Positions 1-12,319 of a DNA stretch of 64,000 nucleotides are shown one piece after another. The stretch is taken from positions 1-64,000 of the forward strand of contig JAANYP010000722.1 of NCBI GenBank assembly GCA_020465985.1. The letters run 5' to 3'. Source of the DNA: Centrapalus pauciflorus. Lineage: Eukaryota > Streptophyta > Magnoliopsida > Asterales > Asteraceae. How positions within the stretch are numbered: the stretch's first letter is position 1; every line of letters begins with the position of its first letter. The notes beneath the pieces are model-generated. The model ran no database searches. It was not told where the DNA came from and saw nothing but the letters and a program-made list of their open reading frames with translations. Both the position numbers and the translations under genes were made by a program.

Positions 1-584
1 TTAATAATTAAATATAATAATTCTATCATTAAACCATGAGTTGTAACAACAAATTAATTATATTTAATTGTAATAAAAAATATTTTTTATTAATAATTAA
101 ATATAATAATTCTATCATTAAACCATTTCTGTAACGGCTCTAGAATTGTCTAGATTCGTTCAAGACACGAACGCGGCTCGCACAAAAAAAATACCTTATA
201 CAAAGTACGAGGCAGATGCGAGTGCACACAAGTTTAATGATTTGCTATTGCTTGGACCCAAGTTTTGTCTTGGAGTAACTTGTCATGCTTGTCAAGGCTC
301 CTCATTATAAACCACTCATGGTTTGGTCCATCTTCCTCTGTGGGACAAGTTTTCACACTTTTAACTTGCATTTTCCCACATCAAACACCAATCTTTGAGA
401 ATCGATATCTCATTCATCTTAGCTCCGTTTTGGACGTTCTTTATATCGTTGTAATCCTCTCTTCAAGGAGAATACACACCCATAAAATATTAATTATATA
501 TCTCACAACTATATATAATTATATTTGGTCCAAAAACATGGAAAATACACTTTTTCCTTTGAAAAATTCACACTTTTTTCCAAT
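1..584 (-). repeat. Downstream (3') LTR of the copia element, incomplete at the window edge
   Basis: Position 1 aligns with 5762 and homology runs to 584, where the polypurine tract begins. The TATA box and the sequence below 5762 in the other LTR have no counterpart here because the window starts inside the LTR. A roughly 100-bp AT-rich unit beginning near AGTTGTAACAAC is repeated in tandem within both LTRs (38-123 here; 5700-5890 in the other copy). Confidence 0.9.
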
Positions 585-645
585 AATCCCCCACATGAAT
601 GAGAGATCGATCGAAAACACATTCCAATCATCCCCCACATGTATG
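585..645 (-). other. Polypurine tract of the copia element, present twice
   Basis: Directly inside the downstream LTR the minus strand reads CATGTGGGGGATTATTGG, a typical plus-strand priming site (GTGGGGGA) next to the LTR start. A near-identical block, with GATGATTGG after the purine run, lies about 40 bp further inside (about 622-642). Only the outer copy touches the LTR, so it is probably the one that was used. The inner copy looks like a local tandem duplication. Confidence 0.75.
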
Positions 646-1195
646 AGATTGATCGAAGACACATAAAATTCCAATGAATTTTCAATGGTTGAAATCTTGC
701 ATAGGATAGGTAGGTGTAAACCTTTGAACCTTCCCTTATGAAATGCACTTAGCCTTCTAGCCGTCAGTAGACCTCGATGTCTTTGAACTGAGCTGCCATT
801 TGTGAAGACGACAATACACTTCACACAAGAATCTCCCTAACAAGGTTAACTCCTCATAGTCGTGTCCGTTATGGTCATGGAACACTAGCCTGGTTCTGCG
901 AGAGCTACTAAGAATTGTGCCCCTACAATTCCACTCGAAGCGACCCCACTTCTCTCTCACATAGGTGATTTCTCCCGAATCATTAAAAGCATAGATGATT
1001 TCTATCGAATCATTATAAAATGCTTAACCTCATTGTCACTAAAATGATTTTCTTCTAGAAATCATATAGGAATGGACTAGGAGTTTTCCACAACCCCCCA
1101 CAGTGACCACACTTTATTCATACAAATAGGTTGTCCTTTTGAACCAAGATCTTGGGATCTCCAGTCAACAAGGTAAGGTTTTCCTTCGTATGAAT

Positions 1196-4190
1196 TTATT
1201 CATTCATGGGCTTTAGTCCCATTCCTTTTGACGACTTCAAAACCAACTCTCTATTTAGGCCTTTCGTAAGCGGATCCGCAATGTTATCTTTTGACTTCAC
1301 ATAGTCAATAGTAATAACACCTGTTGAGAGTAGTTGTCGTATCGAATTATGCCGACGTCTAATATGTCTTGACTTACCATTATACATTATGCTATGCGCT
1401 CTACCAATCGCTGATTGGCTATCACAATGTATAGTAACGGCTGAAACAGGTTTCGGCCACTTTGGTATGTCTTCAATAAATTGACGTAACCATTCGGCTT
1501 CTTCACCACATTTATCTAATGCGATGAATTCAGATTCCATCGTAGATCTAGCTATCACTGTTTGCTTGGAAGACTTCCAAGAAATAGCAGCACCACCAAG
1601 TGTAAATACATATCCACTTGTAGATCTAGAATCTTTTATATCGGATATCCAATTCGCATCGCTGTATCCTTCTATCGCAGCTGGATATCTCTCATAACGC
1701 AGTCCGTACTCTCGAGTGTATCTCAGATACCGAAGTACTCGTATCACACTTTTCCAATGAATCCGACTCGGATTACTCGTGTACCTACTTAGCCTGCTTA
1801 CAGCATATGCTATGTCCGGTCTGGTACAAGACATTAGATACATTAGACTGCCTATATATCTTGAGTATTCTAGTTGATTAACACTTTCACCTCTATTTTT
1901 TGATAGATGTTGACTAGTTTCAATCGGAGTTCTAGCTATACTAGAATCACCATTACTAAATTTCTCAAGAATTTTATCCACATAATGAGTTTGACTTAAC
2001 ACAAGACTATCTTGGGTTCGTGTGATTTTAATACCAAGAATCACTTCCGCTAAACCCATGTCTTTCATGTCAAATTTGGATTTCAACATCTCTTTCGTTG
2101 ATTAATCATTCTTTCGTTACTACCAACGATAAGCATATCATTTACGTATAAACAAAGAATGACATATCCATGTTTTGTATCTTTCATGTACACACACTTG
2201 TCGCACTCATTAATTTTGAATCCACATTCTAGCATGACGTGGTCAAACTTTTGATGCCATTGTTTGGGAGCTTGCTTCAAGTCATATAATAACTTAACAA
2301 GCCTACAAACTTTCTTTCCACATCCAGGAGCATTAAAACCCTCGGGTTGCTCCATGTAGATTTCCTCTTCTAAATCACCGTTTAGAAAAGCCGTCTTCAC
2401 ATCCATTTGGTGCACTTCTAGATTTCTTATTGCGGCAATCGCAAGCACCAATCTAATGGATGTTATTCGCGTCACCGGCGAATATGTATCAAAGTAATCA
2501 ACACCCTCCTTTTGTTTGTAACCTTTGATTACCAACCGTGCTTTATATTTATCAATGGAACCATCAGGTTTCATTTTCCTCTTAAAAAGCCATCGGTAAC
2601 CTAGTGGTTTACAACCTTCAGGAAGGTCCACTAGTTCCCAAGTATGATTTTGTAAAATTGACTCAATTTCACTCTTGATGGCTTCTTTCCATTGAGGTCC
2701 TTCAGAAGAAGTTACCGCGTCTCGGTAAGTTTTGGGTTCACTTTCAACCATGTAAGTGACAAAATCATCTCCATATGATTTTTCAACCCTTTTCCTTTTA
2801 CTTCTTCTAGGCTCAACCTCTTCTCTTTCAGGTTGTTCTAATGTCTCATCTTGGACATTTTCGTCAATTGATTTAGACGAACTAGCACGATCCTTTTGTA
2901 AACAAGGAAATATATTCTCAAAGAAGGATGCATTCCTTGATTCCATGATGGTATTCTTGTGAATTTCTGGATTTTTAGACTCATACACAAGAAACCGATA
3001 GGCACTACTATGATGTGCATAACCAATAAATATGCAATCAACCGTTTTAGGTCCTATCTTTTGAGCCTTAGGTGCCGGTACAACAACCTTTGCTAGGCAC
3101 CCCCACACTCGTAAGTACTTATAGGATGGCTCTCTTCCCATCCAAAGTTCATACGGTGTTTTATCCATTTTCTTGCGGGGTATCTTATTCAAAAGATAAG
3201 TAGCCGAGAGGATAGCTTCCCCCCACATTTCTTGGCTCATTCCCGAACTTATTAACATGGCATTCACCATTTCTTTCAATGTTCGGTTTTTTCTTTCCGC
3301 AATACCATTTTGTTGAGGTGAGTAAGGAGCGGTGAATTCGTGTCGGATTCCATGTTGAGCACATAAATCCGTAAACGGTGACACATATTCACCACCTCGA
3401 TCACTTCTTACAACCTTAATCTTTTTGTTGAGTTGGTTCTCAACCTCTTGTTTGTATAAAACAAACTTCTCGATTGCTTCATCTTTACTTTTCATCAAGT
3501 AAACATAGCAATATCTAGTACAATCATCAATAAACGTGATGAAGTACTTATTACCACCTCTCGTAGGAATGGATTTTAAATCACACACATCCGTGTGAAT
3601 CATATCAAGTGGTTCGGTTATTCTTTCAACCGATTGGAAAGACGATCTTGTAAGTTTGGCTTCAACACAAGTTTGGCATTTATAATTTGAATCAATATGA
3701 AAAGATGGAATGCAATTTAACTTAATTAAACGACGTAAAGAATTAAAATTGACATGTCCAAGACGACCATGCCATACGTTAGAAGACTCTGTCAAATAAA
3801 CCGAATTTGTAGTCGTTTTATTAAGATTGCTTTTCAAAATCATCAAATTTATTTTGAACATTCCATTCAAAGCAAAACCTTCTCCAACAAAATGACCATT
3901 CTTGGTCAAAACAAATTTATTAGATTCAAAAAACATTTTAAATCCAAACTTGTTTAACAGCCATCCGGAAACCAAATTCTTTTGAACTTCCGGTACGTAC
4001 AAAACATTTGTCAACTTAAGATCTTTCCCGAATGTCATCTTCAAGATCACATCGCCTTCACCTTTGACATCAACCGTATCAAAGTTTCCCATGAAGATCT
4101 TTTTTCCATTAACTACTTTCAAAGTAGTAAACAAACTTTTCTCCGAACACACATGTCGGGTAGAACCAGTGTCGATTCACCATTCATTCG
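1196..4190 (-). pseudogene. Copia polyprotein: protease remnant, integrase, reverse transcriptase, RNase H
   Basis: Two long minus-strand frames, 4152-2083 and 2089-1196, together cover most of a copia pol. From the start one sees the end of the protease domain, a pre-integrase zinc region (WHGRLGHVN then CQTC), an integrase core with acidic positions in HTDVCD, VRSDRGGEY and QNGIAERKN, the linker block YELWMGREP, and a reverse transcriptase (YKARLVIKGYKQ, TAFLNGDLEEE). RNase H follows with YSDANW, MESEF, CDSQSA and DNIADP. Breaks: a TGA just before the protease active-site motif at about 4177, the catalytic pair after Tyr-Val changed to Asn-Asp near 2140, and a frameshift at 2083-2089. The frame upstream of the stop continues toward 4260 and then fades. 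Function is transposition; this copy should be inactive. Confidence 0.92.
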
Positions 4191-4439
4191 GTTCAGATCT
4201 TACCAATTCTACATCAGAAACCATTGCCGTGATATTCACATTCATCACACTTGCAACGAAGAACCACGCATGGTTCAAGATCCAAATCAGAAAACAATTC
4301 TGATTTCTCAATATGATTGGCAAATTTACTCGCATTTTGAACTCCAATCATATCAACCATCTCATTAATCGATGGTTTAGCAATAGATGTTATAGTTGAA
4401 GTCATCGACCGTGACACAACTCCATCTAACATTTTCATT

Positions 4440-5290
4440 TTTCTTTAACGTCTAAAGAAAATAAATTCTTTATAATTTTAAATAAAGAATATTTTCCACT
4501 TTATAAAAAAAAAATTACACTTTTATTATAAACAAGGTCAAATCCTTTAATTGATCAAACTTGAATCAACCGTTCAATTTAATCACTTTATAACAAAATT
4601 AAATCTTTTGTTATAAACAATGTCAAATACTTCAATTGACAAAACTTGAATCAACCGTTCAATTTAAACACTTTATAACAAAATTAAATCTTTTTTATTA
4701 TAACCAATTTTATCACTAAATTGAATCTGCCGTTTAATTTAAGACCAAAGTGATAACACCAAAGTGAAGATGAATCAACCGTTCATTCAAACACTTATAA
4801 CAAAATTAAATCTTTTTTATTATAACCAATTTTATCACTAAAATTGAATCTGCCGTTCAATTTAACACCAAAGTGATAACACCAAAGTGAATAATGAATC
4901 AACCGTTCATTCAAACACTTATAACCCGAACGAGAATAGTAACAAATTTTATATTAAAAGTTAAAATTGAATCATCCGTTCAATGTTTAAGAAACCAAAA
5001 GTGAATAATCGAATCTGCCGTTCAAATTAAACACTTAATCAAGGCTGTTGCAAAAATTAAATCCGTCTCGAAACCAAAACTCGTTTGTAACGAAACAGAA
5101 ATAATTAAATGAAATGGAAACACAATTGCTTCGAGACAAAACTCGTTTGAATCGAAACAATAATGTAATAGAAACTTTTACTTCGAGACAAAACTTGTTT
5201 GAATCGAAGAAACAATTTCTCTAAAATTCCTAAATTTTATAACCGGTATCGTGGATGTAAAATCTGTTTTAAGATTGTAGGAATAGTGTA
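4440..5290. repeat. AT-rich internal region with imperfect tandem repeats where gag should be
   Basis: Units built on GAATCAACCGTTCAATTTAA and ACAAAATTAAATCTTTT recur from about 4540 to 4930. The clearest pair is a block of about 120 bp starting near 4690 and again near 4810. From 5040 to 5220 a shorter motif, CGAGACAAAACTCGTTTGAA, recurs three times. No capsid or zinc-knuckle frame is visible, so gag has been replaced or has decayed. Confidence 0.7.
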
Positions 5291-5299
5291 CCCGATACC

Positions 5300-6346
5300 A
5301 ATTATAAAATATAAGAAATATATTACGAATTACAATTCAGAAATGAAATTACAATACACGGAAATAAATAAAGTACTGAAATTAAAATTACTAGTAAAAG
5401 AAATAATAATACGGAAAAGTAAATTACAATACGGAAAAATAAAGGCTGAGTCTCGTGTTTGACACGATTCCCTTAAAATAGATTCGAAGTCTGTTTCCCA
5501 GGGTACAACAGCCAAAGCAGCGTGTACTGCCGGAGGTAACCAACTTGCCTGAAAAATCACGTGAATTGAAGGTGTTCTTCGTTCTTGGAAGCAGCAATGT
5601 CTTGCCGTTAAAGTGCAAAAAGTTTCAAGAATACAAAGCGTTTTCCAAGTATCTCAAAATGTGTGTTTTGGTGTTTGCATCTCCATCCTTTTATAGGAGA
5701 TAAGTTGTAACAACAACTTAATTATATTCAATTGTAATAATAATAAAAAACCATTTTTTTATTAATAATTAAATATAATAATTCTATCATTAAACCATGA
5801 GTTGTAACAACAAATTAATTATATTTAATTGTAATAAAAAATATTTTTTATTAATAATTAAATAGAATAATTCTATCATTAAACCATTTCTGTAACGGCT
5901 CTAGAATTGTCTAGATTCGTTCAAGACACGAACGCGGCTCGCACAAAAAAAATACCTTATACAAAGTACGAGGCAAATGCGAGTACACACAAGTTTAATG
6001 ATTTGCTATTGTTTGGACCCAAGTTTTGTCTTGGAGTAACCTATCATGCTTGTCAAGGCTCCTCATTATAAACCACTCATGGTTTGGTCCATCTTCCTAT
6101 GTGGGACAAGTTTTCACACTTTTAACTTGCATTTTCCCACATCAAACACCAATCTTTGAGCATCGATATCTTATTCATCTTAGCTCCGTTTTGGACGTTT
6201 TTTATATCGTTGTAATCCTCTCTTCAAGGAGAATACACACCCATAAAATATTAATTATATATCTCACAACTATATATAATTATATTTGGTCCAAAAACAT
6301 GGAAAATACACTTTTTCCTTTGAAAAATTTACACTTTTTTCCAACA
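5300..6346 (-). repeat. Upstream (5') LTR of the copia element
   Basis: 5762-6346 is shared with the start of the window. The LTR probably continues below 5762: the TATA box at 5687-5695 must be inside it, and transcribed R and U5 sequence should follow toward lower coordinates. The inner boundary is not fixed. A TGGTATC on the minus strand near 5293-5299 is the only primer-site-like match and is weak. Confidence 0.7.
5687..5695 (-). promoter_or_regulatory. TATA box of the copia LTR promoter
   Basis: The minus strand reads CTCCTATAAAAGGATGG, a strong TATA box. It lies about 650 bp inside the U3 end of the LTR. Transcription would start some 30 bp further along the minus strand, near 5660. 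Confidence 0.65.
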
Positions 6347-7215
6347 AACTCACCATTTTTTTAAAGCTTCCAACGCCACTCATGCCTTTGTTTGACTCCA
6401 ATTGAAGGCTCCCAATCTTCTATTGCAATCTAGTCAGCTTATCTAGAGATCTATCTCTCGATTGTTGCCTCAAAGCTCATGCTCCAATACTTTCCATCAT
6501 CTAGTGATAAAACATTCTTTGTCTTCTTCAAGAGCATATAAGTGATGGAATAATTCATTGAGGTTCTAATCAGGTAATTATGATGGTTACAATCGGTATA
6601 AATAAACTCGATCTATTATAAACAAGTTATTATTATATTTTTTCGTCATTTGGTTGTAAAATAATATACGTTTTACTTTTATTCACTAATATTTATTTAC
6701 TTTCTTTTTCATCCTACACTCCAATTTTAAAGATCTAAAAAATTGAACTTACTTAGTCCTTTAATCGTTAATTTTTATACAGATTTGTCTTTTGATTTCA
6801 TCAAAATGAATAAAAAGATAAAGTTGAAGTACAAAAGAAAAAAGTTAAAATTGACTATAATGATCTTTTTTGGATAAATATATGGTCTATGAAAATATAA
6901 AAAGTTCGGTGCTCATTTGTCCATTTTTTGTTTTTGAGCAAGTATGCTCACTAATTTTTTTTGCTTTGAAAAATAAAAAGGACAATTGCATTGATCGTTC
7001 AATAAAATGACAAAATTATGATCATTTTCCTTATGTTTTTTTTTTTATTACAAGACAAACGTGTGATGTCTATAGGTGGTTATTTTATTATATTTTTTTA
7101 TTATTCTCTAATCAATTTAAATAAATTAGTCAATTACGGAGATCATATTCATATTCATACAATATCATACTTTATTGTTGATAATAAGAAAAATAAATAT
7201 GATTGACATTCAAAA
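6347..7215. other. Intergenic, no gene seen
   Basis: AT-rich DNA. 6360-6560 is somewhat less AT-rich and could be a remnant of an older insertion, but no coding frame or terminal repeat was found. The short open frame near 7018-7206 is AT-driven. Confidence 0.5.
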
Positions 7216-7400
7216 TCTTTAAGGTGTTGTTTGTTTTTAGGAGGTTGCGGTGTGCAAACTCAGTTGTAGAAATTTGTGGTCAGAAGAGACGGTTTAAAGC
7301 TCTGCAGTCTTCGCAGACGCGGGATGACCTTTGCAGACGCAGGCAGACAACGCGGGCAGACGCGGTAAGACCTTTGCAGACAAGGACAGACGAAAAAAAA
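7216..7400. repeat. GC-richer stretch with GCAGACGC repeats, possible MITE
   Basis: Begins AAGGTGTTGTTTGTTTTTAG, like a MITE terminus, and contains short repeats of the form GACCTTTGCAGAC(G)CAGGCAGAC. The opposite terminus is not clear, so the class is uncertain. Confidence 0.35.
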
Positions 7401-8239
7401 CAAATGCACTTCCATATAAAACCTCTTCCCACGTTTTCGAGTTCACAGACATAAGGGATTCGAAGATGTTCTTAAAAAATAAACATAACCTAAATCTCTT
7501 AATTTATGTCAATATAAAACAATTAAATAATTAAAAAAAACAAGCATGAAAAAATTTGTCTGCTAATAAAATTGAAAATAATTATGATCAAGCCAACTTT
7601 ATATTGATGTTCATTCTCTCTGTTTCAAAATTATATGAAATAAAATCATAAATGAAAACTTTATAATCGATATAATGATATTATTTGTCGTTGGGAAATG
7701 AATCGTAACAATTACTTTTTTTAAAACAAAGAATGTTATGACAAAATATAACGAAATTATTAAATTTACAAACATAAATCAAAACAGCATTATTAATTTT
7801 TAGATTTTAATATGACATTTTATCTTTTTTATATCTCAAAATTTCCAACAAAACTATTCACACGTTTACACATGCATCTAAAACTCATGCTTACGGGATT
7901 CATATCTTAACAAAAGTGAAGGATCAAAGAGACTTATTACACAAATTTCATCATGTTTACGGTTTAAAAATTCAAATAATTATAATGGTCGGATCGAGAC
8001 AACAAATGTATATTCATAATTGACATGGATCTTCAATTCAATTATTTTTAAAAGCTCGTTTCCTTTAGGTTTAATTGGTGCCAATTATCCAACCAAATCT
8101 TCAATTTGTTTATAACTAATTATTAGGATGTATTTTTTGTAGTTAATTGATTTATATAACATTCATCATTTCGCATGGCGTTTACATAAGAATTTCAACA
8201 CTTAAACTATTGTTTATTTTAAATATTTATTTATTTTAT
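7401..8239. other. Intergenic AT-rich DNA, nothing recognised
   Basis: No long frame, terminal repeat or RNA gene was seen. Confidence 0.5.
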
Positions 8240-8525
8240 TAGGTGGTGTTTGGTTCGTTGAATTGAATTCGAAGGAATTGGAATTTTAAATTTCGTTATA
8301 ATATGTTTGGTGGTGACGGATAAAAGATAGTTTTTAGTGTTGGTTAAGGATGTAAGTTGGAATCTGATTCATGCATGAGTCGGAAGTAATGTCAAGTTCC
8401 TATAAATAAAGAAATTGATGTCAAATAATTATAATTTAATTTTCATCTTTGTTATCAAAACTTCATAACAAGCTGAATTTAAATTTCAGTTACTTCAAAT
8501 TTTACTCTGTGAGCCAAACGTCATG
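8240..8525 (+). mobile_element. MITE copy 1 (about 285 bp family)
   Basis: Starts GGTGGTGTTTGGTTCGTTGA and ends near GTGAGCCAAACGTC, giving short imperfect inverted ends. It aligns through its length with 9029-9300: shared blocks include GTAAGTTGGAATCT, ATAAAGAA.TTGATG.CAAATAA and TCATCTTTG..ATCAAAA. PIF/Harbinger-like termini, but no clean target duplication. Confidence 0.6.
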
Positions 8526-9028
8526 GATAATTTTTTAACAATTTTATGAACCTTAGCCTACATTCTGTCTGGTTGAAATCTGTATGTTTTAAGTAAATTG
8601 ATAGTGATTTTAGAACTAGTAGAGTAGTAGTAATCAAAAAGGACAAATGAGTTATGTGGGCTTAAAAAGATATCATCAATGGCCCAAATAATCTTAACAG
8701 GCTAACAGGCTTAGAAGAGCTAACAATATCTATGGCCCAAAGAAAGCTTTAACTCGGGATCCGGGATGTCTATGTTTAACCAACCATTCTGTTTTTTCTT
8801 CTTTAAATTTAACAAATTTATTAATTTTTTTAAAAAAATATTGAAAATATAACAATTTTAAAGGTAGTAAAGTGGACAGACAAGACTAATTGAGTTGCTG
8901 GTTAAAATAGGGTTGACCATCTTAACATTTATGTGTATAAAATTTCTTTAATTTTTTTACAATAAACATATTAAATATTAATATAAAAATCAAATTATTT
9001 AAATAAATACTTTTTTAATGAGATTGAC

Positions 9029-9300
9029 GTGGTGTTTAATTCTTGGAATGGAATTTAAATTTTAGTTATTAATACGTTCAATGGTAAGGAATAAAAAATA
9101 GTTATTAGTATTGGTTAGTATTGTAAGTTGGAATCTAACTATGTCATGTATGAGTTTGATAGGAATGTCAAATTTCTATAAACAAAGAATTTGATGACAA
9201 ATAAATAAAATTTAACTTTTCATCTGTGTCATCAAAAGTTCAAAATAAGCTAAAATTAAATTTAAATTTCTTCGAATTCCATTCCGCTGACAAAATTTCA
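9029..9300 (+). mobile_element. MITE copy 2, same family as 8240-8525
   Basis: Starts GGTGTTTAATTCTTGGAATG and ends CGAATTCCATTCCGCTGAC, so its ends are inverted and complementary (GGAATGGAATT). About 790 bp from its relative in the same orientation. Confidence 0.6.
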
Positions 9301-9592
9301 CCTTTTTTTATGTATTTGATTATTATTAATGAAATACAATATAAAGGTAATTATTAAAAAAAATGTTAATATTTATTTAATCTAGGAAAATATATACAGA
9401 TTGAAGTTATATTTATTTAATTGCATAACTGAAAAAAGGCCGCAATTAACGATGAGAAAAGGTAAAACGACAAAGTTGTTATTTTAATATTGGAAACGTG
9501 ATGGTGGGAACTGGGAATTTTTCCGCCACCGAGAAACACAGCGAAATCTGGTTGCCCCATAGTCCATAGAACTTTATTAAAACATATAAAAT

Positions 9593-9594
<2 letters not shown>

Positions 9595-9659
<65 letters not shown>
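9595..9659. repeat. (AAT)n microsatellite
   Basis: About 65 bp of AAT repeat, interrupted once by ACT near 9604. It produces a spurious poly-leucine frame on the minus strand. Confidence 0.95.
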
Positions 9660-10800
9660 GAAAAACATAATAAATTGCATTTTAAATATATCTTAATTAA
9701 ATCGGCACGACTAAGTTTTAGTAATATAAAATTTTTCATTAAAGTAATGAAATTTTATGCATAATACCAACTCACTTTCGGTATGTTTTTGAATAACTCA
9801 CTTTCGGTATATCTCAAGAAGCTTTATCATTTAAGAACAATGAAATATTTCACAAAATCTGTTTTTTTTTTTTAAACCAGGAACCTATAAACCAATAAAA
9901 TCTAATGACATTGTTGTAGTGGTCGCAGTGTGGGACTATGTGGAATTGACGAAACATCTTATTCGGTGTCATGATTCATTTATGAACATTTAAAGATTAT
10001 TCTTCTTTAAATGGAAAATCAAAGTTAATTCAAAATTATTTCATGGAAGGATTGAGTTTTACACCCATCAAACAGGTGGGAGAGTATATTTAAGTTTTTC
10101 ATATGTATGTTTTCGTTTTGGGTCTTTGTTTTTCGATGACTGATGCCTAGCTAGAGAGCCTTTGGCATGTAGTTTGTTTTGTTGGAATAAAAAATCAGTC
10201 CTTTTATAAAAAAACATAAATTGAGTTAAAATTTGTTATCATTAATAAACTTTTTAAACCTAAGGATAAAAAGAACCGGTTGAAAATAATTAAGTTGGTT
10301 AACTTTCTATAACCATTGTAATAATCTGGATCAGAAAAAAAAAAAGATAAACTTTCTAAAGTTTTTATAAAACTATTGACTTCATTTTTCATCATTTGAA
10401 ACCAATTTAAGTTGTAATTTTTATTTTAAACCTAATTTAGAATTTCTTATGATGTTACTATTAAGATATATATAACCTAAATTATATACATAGTTTCTTA
10501 AAAGGGTATTATTTAATAAATAGTTTATGGAAATAATTTGAATTAGATGCAATATCATGTTTACACATTCACTATGAATGTCTTTCGTTTTGAATTAGTC
10601 AATAAGTTGTCACTTATTTTTCCATTTCACCCAAGTCACAAATCATTTTCTGTATGAGTTCAAGCATTTTCTTATGTAATTTTTAACTAGTAGTGATGTT
10701 TTTGGCAATTTCAATAATACTTCATTGTCACTAAAAACTAATCTAAGTGAGATATGAATCATATGATGCTTAAAATTATAAGTCCAACCAAAGTGGTGTC
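9660..10800. other. Intergenic, nothing recognised
   Basis: AT-rich sequence with no supported gene or transposon end. Confidence 0.5.
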
Positions 10801-10935
10801 ATGTAACACTCCACCTCGGTTCATGACATATGCACGCCACCACACTTTCGGTGACTCAACCACGCTCCTTCTCATGGCTTCAACGGTCAAATTTTTGACC
10901 GTCAAAATTTGTTAAAATTTTTTTAAACAAACTTT

Positions 10936-11050
10936 CCCCTATAAATACTACTCACCTGTTTTTACACCTCAATCTATAAACTTTTCTACATCTCCCGATC
11001 TATACTTTCTTTTCACACACACAATGGATCCAACTAGATAATTACTCCAC
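10936..11050 (+). promoter_or_regulatory. Promoter-like remnant: TATA box followed by a start-like context
   Basis: CCCCTATAAATACTACTCACC at about 10937 resembles a plant TATA region. A pyrimidine-rich stretch and then CACACAATGGATCC near 11023 form a good start context. The frame stops within a few codons (GGATCCAACTAGATAA), so this looks like the truncated front of a gene or transposase. Identity unknown. Confidence 0.3.
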
Positions 11051-11099
11051 CCAAATCTCATCTCAGTCCAAAAAACATGGCCCTACAGACACCCAAAAA

Positions 11100-11880
11100 A
11101 CACCCGACAACCCGTTTTGGCTCTCTATATATTTGTAGTTTTTATTTGCTTTGTTAAATTTAATTAGGTTAATTTTTATTTGTCTTGCTTCATTTAATTA
11201 TGTTGTTTAGTATAATTTAATCGAAAATGACTATTTTTTTGGATGTGTAAAAATAAGATGCATAAAAGAAATTATCCAAGAACAACAACTACCTAATAAA
11301 GTGAATGTAACTTTCATGTAAACAGATTTACCTATGTCAGGTTATTATCTATCTATCATCTTGATGTACAATTGTTTTACCATTATGCAGAAAAAGACTT
11401 GAATTTGGGACATTTTACACCCTTTATCTCATCATTTCCACCACATAAAAACTTTGGATCTCCTCTCCATAGACAAACCTGACCCACACCATCCTCTCAA
11501 ATCAATCACCCATCGCCAAGACGACGACAAACCACACCCATTTCGCCCGACCACACCCAAACGTGTTATCTCTTTTGTCGCTCCACGCTAACCACACAAA
11601 ACGTCGCACGCTTATATAAAAGAAATTCGTTTAACTTACTTTTTCATTCATCTTAAATCATTCTTCTTTCAAGGGAAAATTGCATAAAAATTTTAAAAAA
11701 AAAAAAAATCTTTTGTAGTTTTCTTCTACTTTGATGATAATATACATTTAAAACCAACATTTAACAGCCTCAAACTTTAAACACAGGAATCCAAAACCTC
11801 AGAAACATTCACAGTTGTATGTACCTGAAACAAAGTGTTTTTAAGAGCTAATAGCAACCTAATATCAAAACCCGTTTTGT
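11100..11880. other. Intergenic, nothing recognised
   Basis: Contains TATA-like and CT-rich stretches at 11440-11640 but no sustained frame. Confidence 0.45.
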
Positions 11881-11882
11881 AA

Positions 11883-11978
11883 GGGGTTGTTTGTTTACTT
11901 ATTAATGGAATCATTAAGAAGTCATTCAAAGGTAAAATAACCTCTTAATGGGTCATTAAGAGGTAAACAAACAATATC
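11883..11978. mobile_element. Tourist-like MITE (PIF/Harbinger), copy 1
   Basis: A 96-bp element starting GGGGTTGTTTGTTTAC and ending GTAAACAAACAATATC. It is flanked by TAA on the left and TGA on the right, a 3-bp target duplication with one change. Inside is AAGAGGT/ACCTCTT symmetry. It is nearly the same as 48623-48719. Confidence 0.8.
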
Positions 11979-12319
11979 TGAGTATTTAAAACCGCCACAA
12001 AACAACACAAACGAAAAAGTGAGTTAACAAACACCGATAAAATATAAAAAGAACGAATAATAATAATAATTAGGATAACAGAAAAAACAAACCTGTTTTT
12101 ACAAAGGTAACTTTCCCATCCTACCATCACCAAATTACAACTATTCAAACCAAAACAAACACCCATAAAAAGATTAAATTCCAACCAAACCAAAGATTTA
12201 GAAAATAAAAAAAAAAACATCAAACATCATCTTCTATATAACAACCACATCACACAGACCCTAATTTACCAAATTAACCCCATCATCAGCTTCTTTTTTT
12301 TATCATCATCATTATTAAC

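Larger units (their letters stand above)
1..6346 (-). mobile_element. Ty1/copia LTR retrotransposon, recent but defective, cut by the window start
   Basis: Direct repeats at 1-584 and 5762-6346 flank a minus-strand copia polyprotein, ordered protease remnant, integrase, reverse transcriptase, RNase H, which is the Ty1/copia order. The repeats differ at roughly a dozen positions over 585 bp, so insertion was recent. On the element strand the upstream LTR begins TGTTGG at 6346; the downstream LTR has TATTGG there. No capsid-like gag is recognisable between the protease region and the upstream LTR. The left end lies outside the window, so target-site duplication cannot be tested. The element cannot be autonomous because of the breaks listed under the polyprotein. 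Confidence 0.93.

Noticed and set aside
5287..5299. TGGTATC on the minus strand as primer-binding site of the first copia element
   Set aside because: Only seven bases match the initiator-tRNA site, and the base pair before it is not an LTR CA end. Left as possible but not called.
9417..9680. Open frame with a long leucine run
   Set aside because: It is the translation of the (AAT)n microsatellite at 9595-9659.
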